NCBI GenBank assembly: GCA_018242505.1
Contig: JAFEBU010000070.1
Span: 124,001 to 188,000, forward strand
DNA length: 64,000 nt
From: Pseudomonadota bacterium
Lineage (GTDB): Bacteria > Pseudomonadota > Alphaproteobacteria > Reyranellales > Reyranellaceae
Direction: 5' to 3'
Below are positions 39,199 through 47,065 of the stretch, piece by piece. How positions within the stretch are numbered: position 1 is the first letter of the stretch; every line of letters starts with the position of its first letter. The notes beneath the pieces are model-generated. The model was not told where the DNA came from. It searched no databases and worked only from the letters and a program-made list of their open reading frames with translations. The position numbers and the translations under genes are program-made.

Positions 39199-39656
39199 GG
39201 CTTGCGGAACGCCTGTACGAGGATCTGCAAGGTCAGCAGCGTGGTTCCAGCGGCCATCGTGAGGTAAGGGATCCAGAGCGGCGGAGCCCACGAGGATGAA
39301 CTGGTGTAGTCACCAACCCACGCCTCGTGCAGGAGCGTCCACGATTTCCAGGCGAAGAAGGCGCAAAAAAGCGCACTGAGCAGGTCGACAATGAGCTGGC
39401 GCCAGCGCTCCAGCCGCGGCGGCAGAATCGTCTTCAGCGCGTCGATGCCGATATGGCCACGTTGCGACTGGACCCAGGCGGCCGCGCCGAAGGAGACCCC
39501 GATCAGCAGGAAGACGGAGAATTCCTCCTGCCAGTCGGTTGGCTCCGGCGAGAAGTAGCGTAGCACGACCGAATAGGTCAGCACGCAAGACGCTACGATG
39601 AGGGCGATCGCCGACAGAAAGACGATCACCCTGTTCGCCAGATCAAGGGCCTTCAC
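39195..39656 (-). CDS. TRAP transporter small permease (DctQ)
   Basis: A 153-residue four-segment membrane subunit with LTYSVVLRYFSPEPTDWQEEFSVFLL and HIGIDALK. I chose GTG 39656 because it overlaps the dctP stop in a GTGA junction and leaves a normal N-terminus. Upstream in-frame sequence belongs to the antiparallel reading of dctP's end. Confidence 0.92.
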   Translation of the reverse strand: MKALDLANRVIVFLSAIALIVASCVLTYSVVLRYFSPEPTDWQEEFSVFLLIGVSFGAAAWVQSQRGHIGIDALKTILPPRLERWRQLIVDLLSALFCAFFAWKSWTLLHEAWVGDYTSSSSWAPPLWIPYLTMAAGTTLLTLQILVQAFRKP

Positions 39657-40678
39657 GAGACCTGCTGTGAAAGTTTCAGGAACTCGGCATTGCTCGCGGA
39701 CTTGGCGGAATATTCCTTCCAGCAGGTGTCGTGCGCAATCGCCTTCCACTTGTCGGCCTGCGCCTGGTCGATGTCATAGGCCTTGATGCCGGCTTTCTCG
39801 TAGACCTTGGCCACGGCTTCATCGTCGGCCTTGGCGCTCGCCATGCCGAACTTCTCGAGCTCGAGGCCGATCTCCACGATCGCCGTCTGCTGGTCCTTGG
39901 GCAGCGAGTCGAAAACCTGCTTGGACATCAGGAGCGGTTCGAAGACGAAGAAGAAGCCCTTGTTGCGGCCCGTTGTCAGCGCCTTGGCGATCTCTTCCAG
40001 TCGGAAGGAGATCAGGCTGGTCGACGAGGTCATGGCGACATCCATCGTGCCGGTCTGCATGGCGGCGTAGAGCTCGTTCGACGGCATGCTGACCACTGAA
40101 GCGCCGGCGCCCTTGAGCATCTGGTCCATCTCGCGGCTGCCGCCGCGGACCTTCAGGCCCTTGACGTCCTCAGGCACCTGGATCGGCTTGCTGCGGCTTG
40201 CGCTTCCACCGGCCTGCCACAGCCAGGTGACACAGATCACGCCCTTTTCCGCCATCAGGGCCGTGAGCTTCTTGCCGATCTCGGCGTTCTTCCAGGCGTA
40301 GCCCTGCGCGTAGGAACTGATGACGCCCGGCATGAAGCCGATATTGTATTCGCTCACCTCGCCGCCGGCGTAGTTCAGCGGATAGAGCGACAGGTCGAGC
40401 GCGCCACGGCGCAGCGCCGAGTATTGCGCCACGGTCTTGACCAGGGAGGAGTTGGGATAGACTTCGCCGGTGAGCGCGCCTTTGGTGCGCTTCTCGAGCT
40501 CGGCAGCAAAGCGGCGGCAGAGCTGGTCCCGAAAATCGCCGGTATCGATCGTGCCGCCGGGAAACTGATGGGAGATTTTGAGCTTCTTCGCCTCTGCGCG
40601 AGCCGTGCCGGCAATCCAGGGTGCGGCGAGCGGTGCCGCCGTCGTGGCGGCGAGCAGCCGCCGGCGTGTGATGGTCAT
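39653..40678 (-). CDS. TRAP transporter substrate-binding protein (DctP)
   Basis: A 341-residue periplasmic binding protein with a twin-arginine signal (MTITRRRLLAATTAAPLAAP...ARA, about 1-28). The mature part has KLKISHQFPGGTID, the ligand arginine region GLKVRGGSREMDQMLK and SMPSNELYAAMQTGTMDVAM. The ligand is likely an organic acid but cannot be specified. It is the first gene of its operon and diverges from the TauD-family dioxygenase, with 188 nt of shared regulatory space. Confidence 0.93.
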   Translation of the reverse strand: MTITRRRLLAATTAAPLAAPWIAGTARAEAKKLKISHQFPGGTIDTGDFRDQLCRRFAAELEKRTKGALTGEVYPNSSLVKTVAQYSALRRGALDLSLYPLNYAGGEVSEYNIGFMPGVISSYAQGYAWKNAEIGKKLTALMAEKGVICVTWLWQAGGSASRSKPIQVPEDVKGLKVRGGSREMDQMLKGAGASVVSMPSNELYAAMQTGTMDVAMTSSTSLISFRLEEIAKALTTGRNKGFFFVFEPLLMSKQVFDSLPKDQQTAIVEIGLELEKFGMASAKADDEAVAKVYEKAGIKAYDIDQAQADKWKAIAHDTCWKEYSAKSASNAEFLKLSQQVS

Positions 40679-40866
40679 CGATAATCTCCCCCAGTTTCAC
40701 TAATTGGCAAGTTTGGCCGACTGGATTCGCATCATAACGGCCGCAAAGTCAACCCGGTTCGGTCTGTGTAGCGATATGGCGATCTTGCCGAAATTGAAGG
40801 CCATTGACCTCGATCGTGGACCGGGGATGATCGGTCGACGGATTTCAACTGCGGAAAGGCTTGTTC

Positions 40867-41718
40867 ATGGCGATTTCTTTTCGGCCGCTTTCCTACGCGC
40901 TCGGAGCGGAGGTTCAGGGTGTCGATTTGGCCGGGCCTCTCTCCAATTCGGAATTCGATCAGATCCACCGCACGTTCCTCGAGCGTGGCATCCTGCTCTT
41001 CCGCGACCAGAAGATAAGCCGAGAGCAGCACATCGCCTTCAGCCGCCGCTTCGGCGAGCTCGATACGCATGACGCCCTGCCGCGCGACCGTGATCCGGAC
41101 TACCCGGAGCTCTTGCTGGTGACGAACATTCCCAAGGCCAACGGCGCGCCGTCGGATTCGAAGTACACCGGCCAGCTATGGCATTCCGACATGTCGTTCA
41201 CCCTCGTGCCGTCGCTTGGTTCTCTGCTGCGCGGAATCAAAATTCCGCCCGTCGGCGGTGATACGATGTTCACCAACATGTACATGGCCTACGACACGCT
41301 GTCGGACGGGATGAAGAAGATGATCGAAGGCCTGCACGCTATCCACACCGGCAGCCGCAAGATCGTGGACCTGTCGGCCGAGCGCGCCGCCGAGCAGAAG
41401 AAGCTCAATCCGCCGATCGCGCAGCCCGTCGTCCGCGTGCATCCCGAAACCGGCCGCAAGGCGCTGTATATCGGCGAGAAGGTCTCGTGCTTCGTCGACA
41501 TGACGGAGGCGGAAAGCCGGCCTCTCATCGACTATCTCGTCAGGCACGCAACGCGGCCGCAATTCGTCTATCGCCATCAATGGCGGCCGGATGACATCGT
41601 GCTGTGGGACAACCGCTGCACGATGCATATCGCATTGGGTGACTATGCCGAGGGGGAGATCCGGCACCTCGAGCGGACGACGATCAAGGGAACGCCGTCG
41701 GGGTACTACCAGCAATGA
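40867..41718 (+). CDS. TauD/TfdA-family Fe(II)/2-oxoglutarate dioxygenase (copy 1)
   Basis: A 283-residue oxygenase that hydroxylates a substrate while decarboxylating 2-oxoglutarate. The iron triad is His106 and Asp108 in WHSDMSF and His254 in MHIAL, and the 2-oxoglutarate-binding arginine is in the EIRHLERTTIKG segment. GGAAAGG lies 8-14 nt before ATG 40867. Its stop overlaps the start of a Bug/TctC-type binding protein (ATGA), so an uptake protein and oxygenase are co-expressed. Substrate unknown (sulfonate, aryloxyacid or similar). Confidence 0.92.
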   Translation: MAISFRPLSYALGAEVQGVDLAGPLSNSEFDQIHRTFLERGILLFRDQKISREQHIAFSRRFGELDTHDALPRDRDPDYPELLLVTNIPKANGAPSDSKYTGQLWHSDMSFTLVPSLGSLLRGIKIPPVGGDTMFTNMYMAYDTLSDGMKKMIEGLHAIHTGSRKIVDLSAERAAEQKKLNPPIAQPVVRVHPETGRKALYIGEKVSCFVDMTEAESRPLIDYLVRHATRPQFVYRHQWRPDDIVLWDNRCTMHIALGDYAEGEIRHLERTTIKGTPSGYYQQ

Positions 41719-42683
41719 AACGCAAGGACTTCCTGAGAGGCGCGGGCGCCTTTGCCCTCGCTGCGCCCGGTCTGGCTCGCGCACAGGGCGCTTTTCCGGA
41801 CAAGCCGATCCGAATGGTCATTCCCTTCGCGCCAGGCGGCACGACCGATCTCCTGGCGCGGGCCGTCGGCCAGCACATGTCCCAGGCCTGGGGCCAGCCG
41901 GTGGTCGCCGACAACCGCCCGGGCGCCAACGGCGTACTCGCCGGCGAGATCGTGGCCAAGTCGGCGGGCGACGGCTACACGCTCTCCATGGTGGCCATGG
42001 GGCACGCCATCAATCCGTTGATCTACAAGAACCTGCCCTATGACGGCGACAAGGACTTCACGCTGATCAGCCTGATGGCGACGTTTCCGCAGCTCGTCAT
42101 GGTCAATCCCAAGGTCAAGGCGACGACCTTGCAGGAGTTAATTGCGCTCGCCAAAGCGGCTTCGCCGCCGGTCACCTATGCCTCCGGCGGCAACGGCTCG
42201 TCCCAGCATCTTGCCGGCGCCTTGTTCGCCCGGATGGCCGGCCTGCAGATGACGCACGTCGCCTACAAGGGTGGCAACCCGGCGCAGCTCGACCTCATGG
42301 CCGGCAATGTCGACATGATGATCACGCAGCCCAACTCGAAGGACCTGATCACATCGGGGAAGCTTCGCGCGCTCGCCGTGAGCTCGGCCAGGCGCAGCCG
42401 GTACTACCCGGAGCTGCCGACGGTCGACGAGGCGGGGGTGAAGGGATACGAGTCCGTTGCCTGGTACGGCCTGGTGGGACCGAAAGGCATAGCACCGGAG
42501 CTGGCCGAAAAGATCGCATTGGAGGCCAAGCGAGCCGCCGATACCGAAGGCGCCAAGTCCGTCGTCGCCCAGCAGGGCGGCGACATGGTGGCGAGCACGC
42601 CGCGGGAATTCGCCGACTTCGTCGCTTCCGAGCGCAAGCGCTACGCCGAGATCGTCCGCGACGCCGGCATGACCGTCGACTAG
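41715..42683 (+). CDS. Tripartite tricarboxylate transporter binding protein (Bug/TctC)
   Basis: A 322-residue Bug-family periplasmic binding protein. The signal peptide (MKRKDFLRGAGAFALAAPGLARA) is Tat-like with only KRK rather than RR. Family motifs are KPIRMVIPFAPGGTTDLLARA, VVADNRPGANGVLAGE and HVAYKGGNPAQLDL. No tctAB permease is adjacent, which is common because Bug proteins outnumber TctAB pairs. Co-translation with the TauD dioxygenase suggests the bound compound is the dioxygenase substrate or a precursor. Confidence 0.93.
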   Translation: MKRKDFLRGAGAFALAAPGLARAQGAFPDKPIRMVIPFAPGGTTDLLARAVGQHMSQAWGQPVVADNRPGANGVLAGEIVAKSAGDGYTLSMVAMGHAINPLIYKNLPYDGDKDFTLISLMATFPQLVMVNPKVKATTLQELIALAKAASPPVTYASGGNGSSQHLAGALFARMAGLQMTHVAYKGGNPAQLDLMAGNVDMMITQPNSKDLITSGKLRALAVSSARRSRYYPELPTVDEAGVKGYESVAWYGLVGPKGIAPELAEKIALEAKRAADTEGAKSVVAQQGGDMVASTPREFADFVASERKRYAEIVRDAGMTVD

Positions 42684-42734
42684 ATGTTTGACCCGGCGCT
42701 TGATGGTGCCACCAAATGCCGGGATTAAACATCT
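42682..42734. terminator. Inverted repeat between convergent Bug gene and rsmB
   Basis: AGATGTTTGACCCGGC (42682-42697, starting within the TAG stop) is complementary to GCCGGGATTAAACATCT (42718-42734) with one bulge, around a 20-nt centre. It could end transcription from either side but has no U-run, so a REP-like element is also possible. Confidence 0.5.
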
Positions 42735-42762
42735 GGATCCAGCGGGAAGATTGTGTCGCCTA

Positions 42763-44064
42763 CTAGGCGCTGGACGAAGGAACTTTCAGACGCGCGGCGT
42801 AAAACCCATCGAGCCCACCGCGATCGGGCCACATCGACGGCAGGGTACGAAGGTCGCCCGCGGGTGTGATTGCCTCTGCAAGACCGGGTAATTCCTCGGG
42901 CCGGATCGGGACGCGCTTCAGCTGTCGCTCACGGGCGAGCAGCGCCTCGATGCGCGCCGGTCCTTCGTCCTCCTGCAATGAGCAAACGGCATAGACCAGC
43001 GTGCCGCCGGGCTTCAGCAGATCGATCGCACGCAGCAGCAGTCGATCCTGGGCAAGCGTCAACCGCCCGACATCGTCCTGATCCTTGAGCCAGGCGATGT
43101 CGGGATGGCGGCGGAGCGTGCCGGTGCCCGAGCACGGCGCATCGAGGAGGACGGCGTCGAACTTCGACGTCGGCGTCCATTTGCTTGCATCGGCCGTCAC
43201 CAGCTCGGCCTTGAGGCCGACTCGGGCGAGGTTGTCGCCGAGCCGACCCATGCGGCGGGGCGAGATATCGACCGCCGTGACGATCGCGCCGGCGGCGCAG
43301 ATCTGCAGCGTCTTGCCGCCCGGCGCGGCGCAGAGGTCGGCCACGCGCTGGCCGGCGACATCGCCGAGCAGTCGGGCCGGCAGGGCGGCAGCAGCGTCCT
43401 GAACCCACCAGGCACCTTCGGCAAAACCCGGCAACTCGACGATGGGGCCGCCCGCTGAACGGCGGATCGTTCCAGTCGGCAACACCTCTGCCTCGAGACG
43501 CCCTGCCCAGAACGCCGTGTCGGAGCGAGCTGTGAAGTCGAGCGGGGCCTCGATCAGATGCGCTGCCGCAATGGCTTGTGCGGATTCCGGACCGTAGCTT
43601 GCCGACCAGCTCTCCCACAGCCAAAGCGGTGTGTTCAGCCGCGCCGGATCGCGATCGCCCAGGAGCGCGGTTCCTTCGCGGGCAAGGCGACGCAGGACGG
43701 CGTTGGTGAAGCCCTTGAGGTGAGGGAGACGCAGACTGTCGGCCAGGCGAACCGAGGTGTCGACAGCGGCGTGCGGCGGTGTTCCGAGGAAGAGGAGCTG
43801 GGCTGCACCCAGGCGCAACACTTGTCGGGCCACGCTGTTCGGCCCTTCCAGCGGCCGTTCGATCAGGGCATCGAGGACTTCGTCGATCTCGCCCAGTCGC
43901 CGGAGCGTCGTGGCCAGCAGGAGCCGCACGAAGGCGCGGTCGCGCGGAGCGAGGAGGGGAAACCCCCGATGCTGCGCCAGCGTGTCATCCAGCGGCTGGC
44001 CCTTGTCCAGGCAACCGACAAGGACCTCTAGCGCAACACGCCGGGAAGCAAGGAGATCATCCAT
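42763..44064 (-). CDS. rsmB: 16S rRNA (cytosine-967-C5)-methyltransferase
   Basis: A 433-residue RsmB/Sun protein. The N-terminal NusB-like RNA-binding domain (about 1-145) is followed by the SAM-dependent RsmB domain: VADLCAAPGGKTLQICAAGA, the catalytic motif LDAPCSGTGTLRRHPDIAW and the second catalytic cysteine in AVCSLQEDEG. It diverges from the TRAP operon with 83 nt between them. Not functionally related to the transport genes. Confidence 0.94.
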   Translation of the reverse strand: MDDLLASRRVALEVLVGCLDKGQPLDDTLAQHRGFPLLAPRDRAFVRLLLATTLRRLGEIDEVLDALIERPLEGPNSVARQVLRLGAAQLLFLGTPPHAAVDTSVRLADSLRLPHLKGFTNAVLRRLAREGTALLGDRDPARLNTPLWLWESWSASYGPESAQAIAAAHLIEAPLDFTARSDTAFWAGRLEAEVLPTGTIRRSAGGPIVELPGFAEGAWWVQDAAAALPARLLGDVAGQRVADLCAAPGGKTLQICAAGAIVTAVDISPRRMGRLGDNLARVGLKAELVTADASKWTPTSKFDAVLLDAPCSGTGTLRRHPDIAWLKDQDDVGRLTLAQDRLLLRAIDLLKPGGTLVYAVCSLQEDEGPARIEALLARERQLKRVPIRPEELPGLAEAITPAGDLRTLPSMWPDRGGLDGFYAARLKVPSSSA

Positions 44065-44147
44065 TGCCTTGCGCTATAAACGCGGTTGGCGCGGTTGTCA
44101 TGGTTCGGGTATGTTGGGACAACAAACAATTTTCGGAGGAGACGGCC

Positions 44148-45167
44148 ATGAAGAAGCTCATGTGGGGCTTGATGGGAGCGGCCGCGATCGGCTGGGCGCT
44201 GCCCGCCGCGGCGCAGGACAAGCCGGTCGACCTCAAGATCTCGATCTGGCTGCCTCCGGCCCATCCCCTCGTGCCGGCGACGAAGGCATGGGCTGACGAC
44301 ATCGCCAAGGAATCGGGCGGCACGATCAAGGCCACGATCTTTCCGTCCGAGCAGCTCGGCAAGGCGTTCGATCACTACGACATGGCGCGCGATGGCATCG
44401 CGGACATCACCTATGTGAATCCCGGTTACCAGCCTGGCCGCTTCCCGGTGATCGCAGCGGGCCAACTGCCCTTCATGTTCGCCGACGCCAAGAAGGGCAC
44501 CGCAGCGCTCGACGCCTGGTATCGCAAATACGCATCCCAGGAGATGAAGGACACGCACTTCTGCTTCGCCTTCATCCATGATCCCGGCGCCTACCATGGG
44601 CGCAAGAAGGTGGTGCTGCCCGACGATATCAAGGGCATGAAGATCCGTCCGCCGCAGAGCACGATCGCACAGATGGTGACCATGCTGGGCGGCACCAACG
44701 TGCAGGCCTCGGCACCCGAGGCGCGTGACGTGCTGGAGCGCGGCGTGGCCGATGCGATCTTCTTCCCATGGGGCTCGATGTTCCTGTTCGGCCTGGACAA
44801 GGTCACGAAGTACCATATGGATGTGCCCCTCTACACGACCACCTTCACCTATTCGATGAACAAGGCGAAGTACGACTCCCTGTCGCCTGCGCAAAAGAAG
44901 GTGATCGACGATCACTGCACCACCGAGTGGGCGGTGAAGCTCTCGTCGCCCTGGCACGACTTCGAGGCGGCGGGACGCGACAAGATGAAGAAGGCGCCGG
45001 GCCACGAGGTCTACGAGCTCACGCCGGACCAGCTCAAGGCGTGGAAGACCGCCATCCAGCCGCTGCAGAAGCAATGGGCCGACGCCGTCACCAAGGCCGG
45101 CGGCAACGCCGACGAGATCTACAAGGCGCTCGAGGCCAGCATCGCGCACTACAAGGCGGGCTTCTGA
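44148..45167 (+). CDS. TRAP transporter substrate-binding protein (DctP, third system)
   Basis: A 339-residue DctP-type binding protein. It has a Sec signal peptide (MKKLMWGLMGAAAIGWALPAAAQ), unlike the Tat signals of the other TRAP binding proteins here. Features: WLPPAHPLVPATKAWADDI, GMKIRPPQSTIAQMVTMLGG, and APEARDVLERGVADAIFFPW. GGAGGA lies 7-12 nt before ATG 44148. It heads the dctP-dctQ-dctM operon; only 66 nt separate it from dctQ. Confidence 0.94.
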   Translation: MKKLMWGLMGAAAIGWALPAAAQDKPVDLKISIWLPPAHPLVPATKAWADDIAKESGGTIKATIFPSEQLGKAFDHYDMARDGIADITYVNPGYQPGRFPVIAAGQLPFMFADAKKGTAALDAWYRKYASQEMKDTHFCFAFIHDPGAYHGRKKVVLPDDIKGMKIRPPQSTIAQMVTMLGGTNVQASAPEARDVLERGVADAIFFPWGSMFLFGLDKVTKYHMDVPLYTTTFTYSMNKAKYDSLSPAQKKVIDDHCTTEWAVKLSSPWHDFEAAGRDKMKKAPGHEVYELTPDQLKAWKTAIQPLQKQWADAVTKAGGNADEIYKALEASIAHYKAGF

Positions 45168-45233
45168 CTCTTCGGTTCATGCTCTTCTTCCCTTCCTGGG
45201 GTGAGGGAAGAGGGGCAGGGAAGGGAACGCTCC

Positions 45234-45740
45234 GTGAAACGTAGCGTGATGGACCGCATCATCGATACGATCGAGGCGATCGCGGCGGTGTTCGTGGGGC
45301 TGGTCGCAGCCGACATCTTCATCTCGGTGATGCTGCGCCGCTTCTTCAACATGCAGATCCCCGACTCCTACGATTTCGGCCGCATGCTGCTCGGCATCCT
45401 GATCTTCTGGGGCATCGCTGCCACGTCCTATCGCGGTACGCATATCACCGTCGATCTCGTCTGGGCGCAGGCCAATCGGCGCTGGAAACGCGTGATCGAC
45501 GTCTTTGCCACCCTGGTCCTGCTGTTCGTGGTGACGGTCCAGACCTACACGCTGTTCGACAAGGTGCATGCAACCTACGTCGACCACGTTCTGACCTTCG
45601 ATCTGCGCCTGCCGACCTGGCCGTTCTTCGCCGTCGCCTGGATCGGCGATGTCTCTGCGGTGGTCCTGATCGCGATCCGCACCTTCCGGCTGGTGTTCCA
45701 TCCCGAGGACATCCACGACGCCAGGTCGGCCGTCGAATGA
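45234..45740 (+). CDS. TRAP transporter small permease (DctQ, third system)
   Basis: A 168-residue four-segment membrane protein (DISVMLRRFF-like region FISVMLRRFFNMQIPDSYDF, then HITVDLVWAQANRRWKRVID). I chose GTG 45234, preceded by GGGAAGGGAA; ATG 45249 is an alternative. The stop overlaps dctM (ATGA). Confidence 0.9.
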   Translation: MKRSVMDRIIDTIEAIAAVFVGLVAADIFISVMLRRFFNMQIPDSYDFGRMLLGILIFWGIAATSYRGTHITVDLVWAQANRRWKRVIDVFATLVLLFVVTVQTYTLFDKVHATYVDHVLTFDLRLPTWPFFAVAWIGDVSAVVLIAIRTFRLVFHPEDIHDARSAVE

Positions 45741-47035
45741 GCGCCGATACCGTCGCCATTGCGGGCTTCGTCGTGCTGTTCGCGCTGATGCTGCTGCGGG
45801 TGCCGGTCGGCATGGCGATGGGGCTGGTGGGAGTGAGCGGGTACGCTTATCTCACCGGCGGCATGCCGGCGCTGAAGCTGGTCGGGCTGACTTCGATGCG
45901 CACCGTCACCGACTACCAGTTCGGCGTCATTCCGATGTTCCTGTTGATGGGCGCGTTCGTCTCGCACTCCGGCGTCAGCCGCGAGCTGTTCCGCGCCGCC
46001 AACACCTTTATCGGCCATCGGCGCGGCGGCCTCGGTCTCGCGACCATCCTGTCGTGCGGCGGATTTGCCGCCATTTCGGGCTCGTCGGTCGCGACGGCGG
46101 CGACCTTCTCGACCGTCGCCTATCCGGAGATGCGCCGCTACGGCTATCCGCAAAGCTTTGCGACGGGCGTGATCGCAGCGGGCGGCACGCTGGGCGCCAT
46201 GTTGCCGCCCTCGACCGTGCTCGCGGTCTACGGCCTCATCACCCAGCAGGACATCGGCAAGCTGTTCATGGCAGGCGTCCTGCCCGGGTTGCTTGCCATG
46301 TCGATGTATCTCCTCACCATCGCCGCGATCTGCCGCGTGAAGCCGGATTTCCTGCCGATCGCGCCGAAGTCGCCGTGGAAGGAGCGGGTGGCCGGCATGC
46401 GGGACGTGTGGGCGCCGCTTCTGCTCTTCGTGTTCGTGATCGGCGGTCTCTATGGCGGCGTGTTCACGCCGACCGAGGCCGGCGGCGTGGGGGCCGGCGG
46501 GGCCTTCCTGCTGGGCGTGCTGCGCGGGCGGCTGGGGCGGTCGGAGATCCGGGCGTCGCTCCTGCAGGCGACGCGCACCGCGGCCGCGGTCTTCACGGTG
46601 CTGATCGGCGCACTGCTTTTCGGCTACTTCCTCACTATCACCCAGGTGCCGCAGAAGGTGACTGAGTTCCTGACCGGCCTCGGCATCGGCAGCTACGGCG
46701 TGCTGGTCCTGATCATGCTGATGTACCTGCTGCTGGGCTGCCTGATGGACGCCATGGCCATGATCATCCTGACCGTGCCCATCATCTTCCCGGTGGTGAC
46801 CCATCTTGGCTTCGACCCGATCTGGTTCGGCGTCATCATCGTCATGACGGTCGAACTGGGCCTGATCCACCCTCCGGTCGGGATGAACGTTTTCGTGATC
46901 AAGAGCGTGATCCAGGACGTCACGTTTTCGTCAATCTTCAAGGGCGTACTGCCGTTCATCGCAACCGACATCCTGCGACTCATTATCCTGATTGTCTTCC
47001 CCATCATCGCGCTCTGGCTGCCCAGCCGCATGTAA
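45737..47035 (+). CDS. TRAP transporter large permease (DctM, third system)
   Basis: A 432-residue, standard-length DctM. Seen: FLLMGAFVSHSGVSRELF, GGFAAISGSSVATAATFSTVAYPEMRRYGYP, AGGTLGAMLPPSTVLAVYG and the C-terminal GLIHPPVGMNVFVIKS. It completes the third TRAP operon. The ABC transporter gene starts 30 nt later and may be read through. Confidence 0.95.
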   Translation: MSADTVAIAGFVVLFALMLLRVPVGMAMGLVGVSGYAYLTGGMPALKLVGLTSMRTVTDYQFGVIPMFLLMGAFVSHSGVSRELFRAANTFIGHRRGGLGLATILSCGGFAAISGSSVATAATFSTVAYPEMRRYGYPQSFATGVIAAGGTLGAMLPPSTVLAVYGLITQQDIGKLFMAGVLPGLLAMSMYLLTIAAICRVKPDFLPIAPKSPWKERVAGMRDVWAPLLLFVFVIGGLYGGVFTPTEAGGVGAGGAFLLGVLRGRLGRSEIRASLLQATRTAAAVFTVLIGALLFGYFLTITQVPQKVTEFLTGLGIGSYGVLVLIMLMYLLLGCLMDAMAMIILTVPIIFPVVTHLGFDPIWFGVIIVMTVELGLIHPPVGMNVFVIKSVIQDVTFSSIFKGVLPFIATDILRLIILIVFPIIALWLPSRM

Positions 47036-47065
47036 GGCTACCGTGCGGCCCGAAAGGATTCCCGC

